This document shows, piece after piece, positions 26,081 to 34,995 of a stretch of DNA of 64,000 nucleotides. A program made the translations under genes and the position numbers. This DNA comes from Mucilaginibacter celer (GTDB lineage: Bacteria; Bacteroidota; Bacteroidia; Sphingobacteriales; Sphingobacteriaceae). Each line of letters starts with the position of its first letter. Position 1 is the stretch's first letter. The stretch spans positions 3,162,001 through 3,226,000 of the forward strand of contig NZ_CP032869.1 of the NCBI RefSeq assembly GCF_003576455.2, given 5' to 3'. Below the pieces are notes generated by a model that made no database searches, was not told the origin of the DNA, and worked only from the letters and a program-made list of their open reading frames with translations.

Positions 26081-27226
26081 TTAGTGTTTAACTACGGCAG
26101 CAACTTTATCAGCTTGCTTTTGCGGCTGAATTACCATGCCTTCCTGTAGTTTATCAATGCCTTCCAATACAAGCTGGTCGCCGGCTTTAATGGCCTCTTT
26201 ATCTTTAACCAGGTAATGATCGCCCGATTTGCCCACTATTTCGATAGGTTGTTTTTTCACTTTGCTGCTATCACCAACAATAAATACAAACACCTTATCC
26301 TGCATCTCAATAGTTGATGCCTCAGGAATGATCAAGGCGTCTTTGTGGCTCAGGCTTAAACGTACTTTGCCTGTATTACCCGAGCGCAGCAAGCCATCAG
26401 GATTAGCAAAATTTGCCCTTAAAGTGATAGCGCCGGTAGTTTTATCAAACTGGCCGTCAACAATATCAATTTTACCTTGTTTTGGATATTCGGTATTATC
26501 AGCCAGTAATAAGGATACTGAAGGAACATTTTTCAGTTTATCTTTCAGGCTGGCACCCGGATATTGTTCTTTAAAAGCTACGAAATCTTTCTCGCCCAAT
26601 GAGAAGTAAACGTGTACATCGTGCACATCAGATAGCTGAGTTAATGCAGCAACATCTGTCGGGCCAACCAAACTACCTTGTTTTTTTGCCAGCAGGCCGA
26701 TGTAACCGCTAACAGGAGCTTTAATTAAAGTATAACCCAGGTTGATTTGTGCAGTTGCAACATTTGCTTTAGCCGATTCGATATTGGCTTTTGCAACATC
26801 AGCTGCTGCTTTGGCTGTTTTTAACTGGTAGTCTGATACTACTTTGTTGGCAACAAGCGGGGTTAATTTTTCAACTTCCAGCTGTGCGTTTACCTGTGCA
26901 GCTTCGGCAGCATGTAAGCTGGCCAGCGCATTATTTAAGGCAGCGCGGTATGGTTGTTCGTTAATTTTAAAAATTGGTTGGCCGGCAGATACATAAGCAC
27001 CTTCGTCAACGAATACCTTATCTAAAGTACCGCTTACCTGTGGCCTGATCTCTACGTTAACAGTGCCCTGTATTGAAGCAGGATATTCCTGGAAGGTAGT
27101 TTCGGTACCTGAAGTAATAGTGGCTACCGGTAATGCCGGTGGCGGCGGCGCGGTTGGCGCCTGCGGTGCAGATGAACATCCATATAATGTTAAAGCTGCA
27201 ACTGCGGCTAATACGAGTGTTTTCAT
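26081..27226 (-). CDS. RND efflux periplasmic adaptor lipoprotein (AcrA/MexA family)
   Basis: The adaptor bridges pump and outer-membrane channel. From the start chosen here the protein opens with MKTLVLAAVAALTLYGCSS, a lipoprotein signal with lipobox LYGC. Lipoyl, alpha-hairpin, beta-barrel and membrane-proximal domains follow, recognised by NVEIRPQVSGTLDKVFVDEGAYVSAGQPIF and TLIKAPVSGYIGLLAKKQGSLV. An in-frame ATG at 27370 would place 48 residues before the signal peptide, so I reject it. The gene is first of the efflux operon and sits downstream of a cluster of palindromes that probably bind the TetR regulator. Confidence 0.93.
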   Translation of the reverse strand: MKTLVLAAVAALTLYGCSSAPQAPTAPPPPALPVATITSGTETTFQEYPASIQGTVNVEIRPQVSGTLDKVFVDEGAYVSAGQPIFKINEQPYRAALNNALASLHAAEAAQVNAQLEVEKLTPLVANKVVSDYQLKTAKAAADVAKANIESAKANVATAQINLGYTLIKAPVSGYIGLLAKKQGSLVGPTDVAALTQLSDVHDVHVYFSLGEKDFVAFKEQYPGASLKDKLKNVPSVSLLLADNTEYPKQGKIDIVDGQFDKTTGAITLRANFANPDGLLRSGNTGKVRLSLSHKDALIIPEASTIEMQDKVFVFIVGDSSKVKKQPIEIVGKSGDHYLVKDKEAIKAGDQLVLEGIDKLQEGMVIQPQKQADKVAAVVKH

Positions 27227-27419
27227 GAGTGGTGATTTTAAGAGTGATGAATGAACAGGATTGATATGAGCTGTTGGGCTCGTGTTATATGATGAATTGA
27301 TTGTTTTCATTTTTTTATTGACTGATATTTTCCAATTGAAGTGCCACTTATTTAACAAACTGTACATCAATTAGTTACTATACTATATACCGATTTAAAT
27401 TTGTTATATATCGTTATTA

Positions 27420-27436
27420 CACGATTTTTTATCGTG
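27420..27436. promoter_or_regulatory. Short inverted repeat upstream of the efflux operon
   Basis: CACGAT and ATCGTG flank a five-T spacer. It lies within the likely promoter or leader of the adaptor gene and might be a second operator or a small hairpin. Confidence 0.4.
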
Positions 27437-27465
27437 AGCTGAGCTAACGGCAGCAATTAGATGTT

Positions 27466-27496
27466 ACAACACCGTTAAATCGTTTAACACTGTTAA
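27466..27496. promoter_or_regulatory. Putative TetR operator pair upstream of the efflux operon
   Basis: The second site (27484-27496) is the perfect palindrome-type TTAACACTGTTAA. The first (27466-27478) is a partial match, ACAACACCGTTAA, exactly 18 bases before it. The same 13-mer, in complement, lies before the tetR gene at 28249-28261. Confidence 0.65.
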
Positions 27497-27570
27497 GTGC
27501 TGTTTGCAGGTTGTGAGTGAGCTTGTTCATTGTATTAGAGTGTTTGAGTTAAAATGTGCTTAATATTTAT

Positions 27571-27601
27571 TTAACACCGTTAGATATTTTAACAGCGTTA
27601 T
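27571..27601. promoter_or_regulatory. Second putative TetR operator pair near the tetR 3' end
   Basis: TTAACACCGTTAG (27571-27583) and TTAACAGCGTTAT (27589-27601) are near matches to TTAACASTGTTAA and are again spaced by 18 bases, like the first pair. Confidence 0.5.
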
Positions 27602-27620
27602 TTATAGGACACAATGAAAA

Positions 27621-28226
27621 TTAATCTTTCATTGATCTGATAATACCACCTATGGTATCTTTCAAAACCTGGCGGTTAACATCGTCAGAGAAACCTCTGC
27701 TTAGTAAGTTTATGGATACCAACCCGTGCACAACCGACCAAAAGGTGTAGTATTTGGTACAGATCATTTCGTCGTTGATATCTTCAATTTTCATGAGTTG
27801 TTTAATTGCCTCGCTAACCAATGTTGTTTGCATTTGAGCCTCGGGGAGCGACTTGATCATATCGCAACAACAGCAGTTCATTTGTACACCAAACATTACC
27901 TGGTAAAGTTCCTTGTTTGCAAAGGCGAAGTTCCAGTAGGCCAGCCACATGGCTTCCAGTTGGTCTTCAACACGGCTATGCTCGTTTTTAGCTGCCGTCA
28001 TGTCTTTACCTAAAATAGCATAGCCCTTACGGGTAAGCTCAATCAGGATAGCATCCTTATTGGCAAAGTATTCATATATAATGGGTGCGGTGTACTCAAT
28101 TACGTCGGCAATTTTGCGCATGCTCAAGGCTTGCCAGCCTTCATGCTTTACTATCTGTAGCGCGGCGTCCAGAATATTGATCCTGGTTTCCTCTTTTAAG
28201 CGCTGAATTCGTTCTTTACTTGCCAT
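27621..28226 (-). CDS. TetR/AcrR family transcriptional regulator
   Basis: The 201-residue protein has a TetR N-terminal helix-turn-helix: ILDAALQIVKHEGWQALSMRKIADVIEYTAPIIYEYFANKDAIL at about residues 18-61. The C-terminal ligand domain contains an unusual QMNCCCCDMIKS cluster of four adjacent cysteines at about 116-127, which might sense metal, thiols or oxidants. It lies upstream of the RND operon on the same strand, about 390 bases away, and palindromes of one sequence precede both it and the operon, so it probably represses both. The inducer is unknown. Confidence 0.92.
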   Translation of the reverse strand: MASKERIQRLKEETRINILDAALQIVKHEGWQALSMRKIADVIEYTAPIIYEYFANKDAILIELTRKGYAILGKDMTAAKNEHSRVEDQLEAMWLAYWNFAFANKELYQVMFGVQMNCCCCDMIKSLPEAQMQTTLVSEAIKQLMKIEDINDEMICTKYYTFWSVVHGLVSINLLSRGFSDDVNRQVLKDTIGGIIRSMKD

Positions 28227-28248
28227 TTTACTTACACCGATAAATCAT

Positions 28249-28261
28249 TTAACAGTGTTAA
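28249..28261. promoter_or_regulatory. Putative TetR autoregulatory operator
   Basis: TTAACAGTGTTAA is a 13-bp palindrome around a central S base, 22 bases before the tetR start codon. It is the reverse complement of the site at 27484-27496. Confidence 0.7.
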
Positions 28262-28368
28262 GCAAAAGTATAATGGTTTTTGGTTTTATTTACCATCGCT
28301 TTGTAAAAAACGTTTCATGCAATTGTCATGGATTAAACCTCTGGTGCTTAATCCCGTCGTGCAAACGC

Positions 28369-28884
28369 TTACTTTTTTACCAGGTAAACCAGTTGCCCAA
28401 TGTGGTATCCCTGGTGAATAGTTCTGTTAATCAGGATGTTTAATCTGTTACGATGAGGTTCTTTTTCAAAAGCATCTAAAGCAATGGCGCTGTGCGGTTT
28501 AAACCAGTCGTCTGGCTGCATGGCGTTCATTTTTTCGGTAAGTACCTCATTTACTTTAGTCCAGTACTCCTTTAGTTCGGCCAGCGAAGGTTTATCCAAA
28601 CCGGCATCTTCAGGATTTTTCAGAAATATATGATCGAGTTGGGGATAGAGCCTCTCACCCAAACCTAAGTAAGTGAACATTCCGTCGCTAACAGCGGTAA
28701 GGTGGCCCAGCAGGTAAACGCCGCTGTTGCGGCCTGGTGCTGTTTCTGTGGCCAGCTCTTCGTCGGTTAATTTATCAAGCAAACCGTTAACACGGCTGTT
28801 TTGCAGTTCCCAGTTAGAAACTACCATTTTGATAAATAACTCAGTTGACGGCTGAACGCTGATATCGGTAATGTTTGTGCTCAT
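28369..28884 (-). CDS. DinB-like four-helix protein
   Basis: The 171-residue protein fits the DinB/YfiT-like putative metalloenzyme superfamily: an early helix with NSRVNGLLDKLTDEELATETAPGRNS, GVYLLGHLTAVSDGM with a metal-type His, and the C-terminal NRTIHQGYHIGQLVYLV with two His. Family members use three His to bind a divalent metal and include thiol transferases such as bacillithiol S-transferases. The substrate here is unknown. It stands alone between tetR and the MFS gene on the same strand. Confidence 0.85.
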   Translation of the reverse strand: MSTNITDISVQPSTELFIKMVVSNWELQNSRVNGLLDKLTDEELATETAPGRNSGVYLLGHLTAVSDGMFTYLGLGERLYPQLDHIFLKNPEDAGLDKPSLAELKEYWTKVNEVLTEKMNAMQPDDWFKPHSAIALDAFEKEPHRNRLNILINRTIHQGYHIGQLVYLVKK

Positions 28885-28979
28885 TTTTTGTAGATGTTAT
28901 AACAAACCTGCAGATTTGATGTCACAATAATAAGCCAAAACCTTTTTGATGCAACCCGGAAGCGCCTTATTTGACAAAA

Positions 28980-30143
28980 CTATGATACCGCAGAGTGCTC
29001 ATCCTCAATTTTTGTCACCATCCAGATCATCATTGCAGCAAAACCTGCCACCACAAAAAAGGCTACCTGCAAATTAGCTGCCTGGGCTATAAACCCAACA
29101 AAGGGCGGTACAATAACAAAACCTAAGTAACCCACTGTAGATATGGCTGCCAAAGCCTGGCTGCTGTTCATGGTAGTTGATTTGCCGGCCATACTGAACA
29201 CAAGCGGTACAATACAGGAGACGCCTACCCCTACCATCCCATAGCCTAAATAAACAGTTAAAGTGAAAGGAAAAAACACAGCTACCAGTAAGCCTGCCAA
29301 TACCAGTATGGCACTATAATTTAAAACCTTTTTGATGCCGATGGCTGATACTACCCTGTCGCCCACAAAACGGCCAATGGTCATGGTAACCATGTAAACC
29401 ACAAAGCCGGCCTCGGCAAATGATTTGGTAGCGTGTACTACCTTTTCAAAGTAAACACCACTCCAATCGTACAAGGTATTTTCGCAGGCCATAGAGGCAA
29501 AAGAAATGAGTGCGAATTTAAGCAGGTGCTTATCGGGCATGGAGAATACCGATTTTCCCGGAGTTTCGGGCGGACGGTAATCATAAGTAGTAGGATAAAA
29601 TATAGCCGAGAGGATCATCAGCACAATACCTACACCTAATAAATGGTATGATGGAGCGATATTGAATAGCACCATCAGGTAACCGGTTGCAGCACCGCCA
29701 AACCCTGCCAGGCTCCAGATACCGTGAAAAGTTACCATGATAGATTTATCGTAAAGTTTTTGCAAGCCCACTGCCTGCGCATTCATTGATAAGCCTAAAA
29801 TATTACGGGTTGAACCAACAAAAAACAGCACCAGCATCAATTGCCACATATAGGCGGTAAAGCCGGGTAAACAAACCACCACGCAAAAGGCGATAGCACC
29901 GATCATCATCATACGGCGGCTGCTGAAATGTTTGATCATTTTAGCCGTTAGCGGCATGGTAAGCATTAAACCGATAGGCATGGCCAAAAGCACCAAACCC
30001 AGTTGGGCTTCATTTAAATTAAGCTGATGTTTAATGGATGGAATACGCGAGGCCCATGATGAGTATCCGAAGCCCGAAACAAAGAAGAATACACTGTTGG
30101 CGATCCGCATTTTTGACCTGCCCGCAGCCGATAACTGATCCAT
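28980..30143 (-). CDS. MFS transporter
   Basis: The 387-residue protein has about twelve hydrophobic segments in two halves, as in the major facilitator superfamily. The start of the first loop (SSWASRIPSIKHQLNLNEAQLGLVLLAMPIG) resembles the FucP/YbjJ-like MFS branch, and the loop after TM2 (LTAKMIKHFSSRRMMMIG) holds the conserved basic motif. YbjJ-like members are often annotated as sugar or efflux transporters, but the substrate is not known here. The gene is monocistronic by spacing. Confidence 0.9.
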   Translation of the reverse strand: MDQLSAAGRSKMRIANSVFFFVSGFGYSSWASRIPSIKHQLNLNEAQLGLVLLAMPIGLMLTMPLTAKMIKHFSSRRMMMIGAIAFCVVVCLPGFTAYMWQLMLVLFFVGSTRNILGLSMNAQAVGLQKLYDKSIMVTFHGIWSLAGFGGAATGYLMVLFNIAPSYHLLGVGIVLMILSAIFYPTTYDYRPPETPGKSVFSMPDKHLLKFALISFASMACENTLYDWSGVYFEKVVHATKSFAEAGFVVYMVTMTIGRFVGDRVVSAIGIKKVLNYSAILVLAGLLVAVFFPFTLTVYLGYGMVGVGVSCIVPLVFSMAGKSTTMNSSQALAAISTVGYLGFVIVPPFVGFIAQAANLQVAFFVVAGFAAMMIWMVTKIEDEHSAVS

Positions 30144-30203
30144 GCGGCGAATTTAGCTAATAAATTGCCCGGAAGGATGCGCTATCTGCAATTTGTTGGC
30201 TGC

Positions 30204-30374
30204 TTACATACAAGGCTGCAACTCGCCGCAAGGATTGTTTTTAGGTTGCGGTTTATGGAATACTTTATTAAAACCTTGTTGTACGTAGGTTAAACCTAAG
30301 TTTAAAAGCGCTGATACCTGCAAAGGCGTAGTATCTGGCAGTGTGAGTGATATGATGTGTGATAGAAGTTTCAT
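30204..30374 (-). CDS. Possible small protein of 56 residues
   Basis: An ATG-started ORF reads MKLLSHIISLTLPDTTPLQV at its N-terminus, then a short helix with LLNLGLTYVQQGFNKVF, and ends CGELQPCM with two Cys. I know no homologue. It is compositionally protein-like and fills an otherwise empty part of the spacer, but length alone gives weak support. Confidence 0.4.
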   Translation of the reverse strand: MKLLSHIISLTLPDTTPLQVSALLNLGLTYVQQGFNKVFHKPQPKNNPCGELQPCM

Positions 30375-30502
30375 GATTACATTATCGTTTCCGGCTGCAA
30401 AAGTGCTACAATCATTTCAAAAAATAATTGATGCAGATTAACAACTGACGTTGGGGAGATAATTGGGCGGAAGTATGATAAAGGTTTGACAATAAAGTGC
30501 GG

Positions 30503-30595
30503 GCCTCACCTAAATCCTCTCCAGAAGAGAGGACTTTAAAAATGCGTCTTTGATTTTTAAACCACTTTCCTCTGGAGAGGGGTTTGGGGTGAGGC
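30503..30595. repeat. Inverted repeat, GCCTCACC / GGTGAGGC ends
   Basis: GCCTCACCTAAATCCTCTCCAGA at the left pairs imperfectly with TCTGGAGAGGGGTTTGGGGTGAGGC at the right, with inner AAATGCG and TTTTAAACC. It is of the same general type as the element at 57321-57446 (CCCTCCC/GGGAGGG). Confidence 0.75.
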
Positions 30596-30627
30596 TGGTT
30601 CATCCAATTGCAATATTGAGGCCTTTG

Positions 30628-30659
30628 TTTGCTTGCCCGTTTATTTAACTTTACTTTTG
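30628..30659 (+). promoter_or_regulatory. Bacteroidota-type promoter for the DAC-like gene
   Basis: TTTG at 30628-30631 and TACTTTTG at 30652-30659 are separated by 20 bases, a good match to the TTTG / TAnnTTTG consensus. The start codon lies 14 bases after the -7 box. Confidence 0.7.
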
Positions 30660-30673
30660 AGATAAGTATTTAA

Positions 30674-31840
30674 ATGAAAGACACCACCAAAACTTTGAGT
30701 TCAGGACCTACATATAAAGCAGCCGGTAAAGTGGCAACCATTATTGAAAAGCATTTCAGGCATTTCCACGCCAAAGCCCTTGCTGATAATAATGAGATCG
30801 ACCTTGCCCCTACGCCAAGCTGCACCATTATCGAATCGCTTATCGATATTTCATTTTGGGCCAGTTTGCGCCGGGAAGAAGGTTTCTCACCCAAATTTAC
30901 GCTTGCATTTTTACCGCCCGAGGCTGCCGGACAGCCATTATTGTTTGGGAATAAGCTAAAGCTCGCACCTAATATCCTAACCAAATTCGCTTCGGCCGTG
31001 CAGGAACCGGGCATTCATTTAGGGGTATGGATTGAGAATGATGAGCTATATATATGGGGCACTACATTGGCTATCCCGGCCTACTGCTTTGTACTGGAAG
31101 TTATTGAACCGGGCCTGCTGGTCATCAAACACCGCCGCATTGAAGGTTTTGGCAAATTTGTAAACATCGCCATATTAAAAGGCGACGATATTAAAATAGT
31201 TGATGAACACGGCTCCAGCATTTCCGATTGCCCGAATGTGCTTTCGGCCATGCTTGATTTCACCTTGCCATCACTATGGAATGATCCGGTAAACGTACTG
31301 GTTCAACTGGCAACCTCCATGCAGGCGCACAAACGTGGCGGCATACTATTGGTTGTACCTTCAGGAAACGAAGAATGGCGCGAATCCATCATCACCCCAA
31401 TCTCCTACCCTGTCGATCCACCGTTTTCAGGCCTTACAGATCTGATGATCCACGAGGGTATCGACCGTTATCATACGTCATGGCAGGAAAAAATGCGCCG
31501 TGCGGTTGATACCATAGGCGGATTAACCTCTATTGATGGAGCTACCTTGATAAATGATAAACATGAGCTATTAGCTTTTGGTGCCAAAATAGGCCGATCG
31601 GCCAAAAGTTCACCTGTTGAAGAGATCGTAGTTACCGAACCCATAGTAGGCTGTTCAACCCGCGTTATCCACCCGGCCCAAAACGGCGGTACAAGGCATT
31701 TGGCAGCAGCGCAATTTGTTTATGACCAGAAGGATGCCTTAGCCCTTGTAGCCTCGCAGGATGGCAGGTTTACGGTGTTTGCATGGTCGCCAATGGTGGG
31801 GATGGTGCATGCGCATCAGATTGATATACTTTTATTGTAG
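30674..31840 (+). CDS. Putative DACNV sensor plus diadenylate cyclase-like domain protein
   Basis: The C-terminal part holds the two signatures of DisA_N/DAC diadenylate cyclases: DGA at residues 288-290 and GGTRHLAA at 338-345, followed by a DAC-like strand pattern (DALALVASQDGRFTVFAW). In known enzymes these bind ATP and metal to make c-di-AMP. The N-terminal half (about 10-200) resembles the sensor region I know as DACNV, with IDISFWASLRREEGF and GVWIENDELYIWGTT. No transmembrane segment or signal peptide is seen, so it should be cytosolic. No c-di-AMP phosphodiesterase is nearby. Activity and the DACNV label are inferred from motifs recalled, not from a search. Confidence 0.72.
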   Translation: MKDTTKTLSSGPTYKAAGKVATIIEKHFRHFHAKALADNNEIDLAPTPSCTIIESLIDISFWASLRREEGFSPKFTLAFLPPEAAGQPLLFGNKLKLAPNILTKFASAVQEPGIHLGVWIENDELYIWGTTLAIPAYCFVLEVIEPGLLVIKHRRIEGFGKFVNIAILKGDDIKIVDEHGSSISDCPNVLSAMLDFTLPSLWNDPVNVLVQLATSMQAHKRGGILLVVPSGNEEWRESIITPISYPVDPPFSGLTDLMIHEGIDRYHTSWQEKMRRAVDTIGGLTSIDGATLINDKHELLAFGAKIGRSAKSSPVEEIVVTEPIVGCSTRVIHPAQNGGTRHLAAAQFVYDQKDALALVASQDGRFTVFAWSPMVGMVHAHQIDILLL

Positions 31841-31841
31841 T

Positions 31842-31935
31842 CAGAATCAGAATTTACAGAATTTTAGAATTTTCAGAATAGAATGTACACATGCAAAAGC
31901 ATTCTGTTAATTCCAAAATTCTGTAAATTCTGATC
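31842..31935. repeat. Dispersed CAGAATTT inverted repeat, copy 1
   Basis: CAGAATCAGAATTTACAG at the left and CTGTAAATTCTGAT at the right form the ends, with TTTTCAGAAT and ATTCTGTTAA inside. Copies lie at 35453-35552 and 45675-45776. This copy begins one base after the stop of the DAC-like gene and overlaps the stop of the gene at 31934. Confidence 0.85.
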
Positions 31936-32206
31936 AATCGCAATTCAACAACAAATCGTAATATTTCTTCATCAGCACCGTATCGTAATTCACTAAGGAT
32001 TGATAGGCTTCTGATACCAGTTCGTTCAGGATGGATGAACCTAACTGACCGCCTCCGTTGGGGATGGAGTCGTAGTAAACAATAATTTCCTTAACCCTGA
32101 TAATTTCGTACAAAAGCTGCTGCACCAGATCGGTCGAGCCGGCCGACTGCATCCCGGGTGGGTTGCTGTTCAGAAAGTCTAAAGGATCGTTAGTAGCAGG
32201 GGTCAT
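31934..32206 (-). CDS. Small helical protein of unknown function
   Basis: The 90-residue product is not one I recognise. It begins with a low-complexity, proline- and serine-containing segment (residues 1-25), then two predicted helices (DLVQQLLYEIIRVKEIIVYYD and SSILNELVSEAYQSLVNYDTVLMKKYYDLLLNCD). There is no signal peptide. It lies tail to tail with the DAC-like gene, and its stop codon falls inside a dispersed repeat. It may share a transcript with nothing else, since pnp lies downstream on the same strand beyond a terminator. Confidence 0.65.
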   Translation of the reverse strand: MTPATNDPLDFLNSNPPGMQSAGSTDLVQQLLYEIIRVKEIIVYYDSIPNGGGQLGSSILNELVSEAYQSLVNYDTVLMKKYYDLLLNCD

Positions 32207-32320
32207 TTTATTATCAAACAGGATCGGATTTTTGGTTTTACCAACTATATCTTAACTGCTAATAAGTTTAAATATTCGGCTTTTGTTTTAAAAAAATAAA
32301 AATATTTCCAAACAAAACAG

Positions 32321-32345
32321 CAAAACCCTCGTGAAGAGGGTTTTG
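32321..32345 (-). terminator. Terminator after pnp
   Basis: CAAAACCCTC and GAGGGTTTTG form a perfect 10-bp stem with a five-base loop, placed 18 bases after the pnp stop on the minus strand with an AT-rich continuation. Confidence 0.85.
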
Positions 32346-32362
32346 CACTATCAATAAATTGA

Positions 32363-34504
32363 TTAATTATTTGGTTTTTGCTCCGGTTTTTCCGGTTTAG
32401 GCAATAATACTTTTCTTGAAAGCTTCAGTTTACCTTGCTTATCAATATCAAGTAATTTAACCCTTACCTCGTCACCAATCTGGAAGATACCATCCATAGT
32501 TTCGAACCTGCGGTGATCTATCTCAGAGATGTGTAACAAACCATCTTTACCTGGCATGATCTCAATGAAAGCACCGAAAGGCATGATCGATTTTACTTTA
32601 CCTTCGTAAATTTCGCCAACTTCTGGTTTAGAAGCGATAGCACGGATACGGCCTAAAGCTGCATCGATAGAAGCTTTGTTATCGGCAAATACCTGAACGA
32701 TACCCTGGTTGTCTTTCTCTTCGATAGAGATAGTCGCACCGGTTTCGCGTTGCATTTCCTGGATGATTTTACCACCGGGGCCAATAACCGCACCAATAAA
32801 TTCTTTATCGATTTTAATGGTAACGATACGTGGAGCGTGTGGTTTGTAATCCTCACGTGGCGCGGTAATGGTTTTAGCCATTTCGCCAAGGATATGTAAA
32901 CGACCGTCTTTAGCCTGGTTTAAAGCGTTGGTTAACACTTCGTACGATAGACCGTTAATTTTCAAGTCCATCTGTACAGCAACGATACCATTTTTAGTAC
33001 CGGTTACTTTAAAGTCCATATCACCTAAGTGATCCTCATCGCCAAGGATATCCGAAAGAATAGCATATTTAGTACCCATTTCGTTGGTGATCAAGCCCAT
33101 CGCGATACCCGATACCGGCTCTTTAATTTTAACACCTGCATCCATCAAAGCTAATGTACCCGCGCAAACGGTAGCCATTGATGATGAACCGTTTGATTCC
33201 AGGATATCAGAAACCACACGGATAGTGTATGGATTTTCGTCTTCAGAAGGCAATACTTGTTTCAACGAACGCATAGCCAGGTTACCGTGACCAATTTCGC
33301 GGCGACCAGCACCCCTGTTAGGCCTAACCTCGCCGGTTGAGAAACCCGGGAAGTTGTAGTGCAACAGGAATTTTTGGTAACCGTTGATGAAAGCACCATC
33401 AATCATTTGCTCATCATCTTTACCACCAAGGGTAACTGAAGTTAATGATTGGGTTTCGCCACGGGTAAATACCGCCGAACCGTGAGCAGATGGCAGGTAA
33501 CCAACTTCGCTCCATATCGGGCGGATCTGGGTAGTGGTACGACCGTCTAAACGTTTACCTTCGTCTAATACCAGGTTACGAATAGCATCATACTCAACAT
33601 CGTGGTAGTATTTTTTAGCAAGAGTTTTAGTGATATCGTCAATCTCGCCTAAAGTTTCGATAAAAGTGTCACGTACTTCTTTAAATTTAGCACCGCGCTC
33701 TTCTTTTGCCGAAGCAGCCGAAGCGATAGCGTAAACCTGGTCGTAAGTAGCAGCGTAGATGGCTTTTTTCAAATCCTCGTTGCTGTGCTCGTGGCTGTAA
33801 ACACGCTTTTCGGTTTTTCCAACTTCAATGGTTAGTTCTTTTTGAGCTAAACACTGAACTTTAATAGCAGCGTGGGCAAATTTGATGGCCTCAACCAATT
33901 CAGCTTCCTGAATTTCTTTCGATTCGCCTTCAACCATATTGATATCATGCTCGCTACCAGCTACAATAAATTCTAAAGTAGCGTTTTCAAGCTGGCTTAA
34001 GGTTGGGTTAATTACCAACTGACCGTCAATTTTAGCAACACGTACTTCAGAGATAGGGCCGTTAAAAGGAATATCAGATACAGATAAAGCCGCAGATGCT
34101 GCCAAACCGGCCAACGCATCAGGCATAATATCTTTATCGGCAGATATTAATGAGATCATCACTTGGGTATCAGCGTGATAATCTTCAGGGAACAAAGGAC
34201 GTAAAGCGCGGTCAACCAAACGAGAGATCAAAACCTCATAATCTGATAAACGGGCCTCACGGCGTAAAAAACCACCCGGGATACGGCCTGTTGCAGCGTA
34301 TTTTTCCTGGTAGTCAACAGATAATGGCAAAAAGTCAACGCCTTCTTTTGCTTCGGGCGATGATACCACGGTAGCCAATAACATGGTGTTACCCATTTTA
34401 ACTACTACCGAGCCATCAGCTTGTTTGGCCAGTTTACCTGTTTCAATTTCGATAGTGCGTCCGTCGCCCAGATCGATAACTTTTTTAATTACGTTTAAAC
34501 TCAT
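32363..34504 (-). CDS. pnp: Polynucleotide phosphorylase
   Basis: PNPase degrades RNA 3' to 5' using phosphate and is a core RNA-turnover enzyme. The 713-residue protein has two RNase PH domains (about 10-140 and 325-460, joined by a helical domain), with [29 protein letters not shown]-type active-site sequence in the first and [15 protein letters not shown] in the second. A KH domain ([19 protein letters not shown]) and an S1 domain ([28 protein letters not shown]) follow at the C-terminus. It lies directly downstream of rpsO, the order known from many bacteria. Confidence 0.97.
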   Translation of the reverse strand: MSLNVIKKVIDLGDGRTIEIETGKLAKQADGSVVVKMGNTMLLATVVSSPEAKEGVDFLPLSVDYQEKYAATGRIPGGFLRREARLSDYEVLISRLVDRALRPLFPEDYHADTQVMISLISADKDIMPDALAGLAASAALSVSDIPFNGPISEVRVAKIDGQLVINPTLSQLENATLEFIVAGSEHDINMVEGESKEIQEAELVEAIKFAHAAIKVQCLAQKELTIEVGKTEKRVYSHEHSNEDLKKAIYAATYDQVYAIASAASAKEERGAKFKEVRDTFIETLGEIDDITKTLAKKYYHDVEYDAIRNLVLDEGKRLDGRTTTQIRPIWSEVGYLPSAHGSAVFTRGETQSLTSVTLGGKDDEQMIDGAFINGYQKFLLHYNFPGFSTGEVRPNRGAGRREIGHGNLAMRSLKQVLPSEDENPYTIRVVSDILESNGSSSMATVCAGTLALMDAGVKIKEPVSGIAMGLITNEMGTKYAILSDILGDEDHLGDMDFKVTGTKNGIVAVQMDLKINGLSYEVLTNALNQAKDGRLHILGEMAKTITAPREDYKPHAPRIVTIKIDKEFIGAVIGPGGKIIQEMQRETGATISIEEKDNQGIVQVFADNKASIDAALGRIRAIASKPEVGEIYEGKVKSIMPFGAFIEIMPGKDGLLHISEIDHRRFETMDGIFQIGDEVRVKLLDIDKQGKLKLSRKVLLPKPEKPEQKPNN

Positions 34505-34582
34505 CTTTTTTTGTTTGTGACACGCTTTTCATCTTCGGGAGCGCGTCGGGATTTTATGTGTGTAAATATATGTTTCAAAAGT

Positions 34583-34614
34583 AAAAAAGCCATCCTCAAA
34601 ACAGGATGGCTTTT
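34583..34614 (-). terminator. Terminator between rpsO and pnp
   Basis: AAAAGCCATCCT and AGGATGGCTTTT pair perfectly over 12 bases. On the minus strand it lies 19 bases after the rpsO stop, so pnp may be transcribed by read-through or from its own promoter. Confidence 0.82.
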
Positions 34615-34632
34615 AAATAAAAAAGGAGAGAA

Positions 34633-34911
34633 TTACTTAATGATATCCCTAAGCTGTAAAGCTTTAATGATAGCACGGTACCTTTCAATGTCTTTATTAT
34701 ACAGGTAAGCAAGTAACGCACGACGTTTACCTACTAATTTTTGCAGTGATAATTGAGTTGAAAAATCCTTTTTGTTTTTTTTCAAATGCCCTGTTAAGTG
34801 AGCAATACGAGTAGTAAACAAAGCTACCTGACCTTCGGCCGAACCTGTGTCAGCTGCTGATTTACCGTGTTTTGCAAAGATCTCTGCCTTTGCTTCTTTA
34901 CCTAAATACAT
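34633..34911 (-). CDS. rpsO: 30S ribosomal protein S15
   Basis: S15 binds 16S rRNA early in small-subunit assembly. The 92-residue product matches S15 throughout: EIFAKHGKSAADTGSAEGQVALFTTRIAHLTGHLKKNKKDF, the conserved SLQKLVGKRRALLAYL and the terminal ERYRAIIKALQLRD. In some bacteria S15 represses its own mRNA through a leader fold; I cannot point to one here. pnp follows on the same strand, as is usual. Confidence 0.97.
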   Translation of the reverse strand: MYLGKEAKAEIFAKHGKSAADTGSAEGQVALFTTRIAHLTGHLKKNKKDFSTQLSLQKLVGKRRALLAYLYNKDIERYRAIIKALQLRDIIK

Positions 34912-34957
34912 TACTTGAATAATATTAAAGCGTTAATTATTTTGTTATTTGTGGGTG

Positions 34958-34988
34958 CAAAGATAGTGATTAATTATGCAAATGCAAG
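34958..34988 (-). promoter_or_regulatory. Bacteroidota-type promoter for rpsO
   Basis: On the minus strand TTG is followed after 19 bases by TATCTTTG (34958-34965), matching the TTTG / TAnnTTTG consensus. It lies about 47 bases before the rpsO start. Confidence 0.6.
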
Positions 34989-34995
34989 GGGTGGG

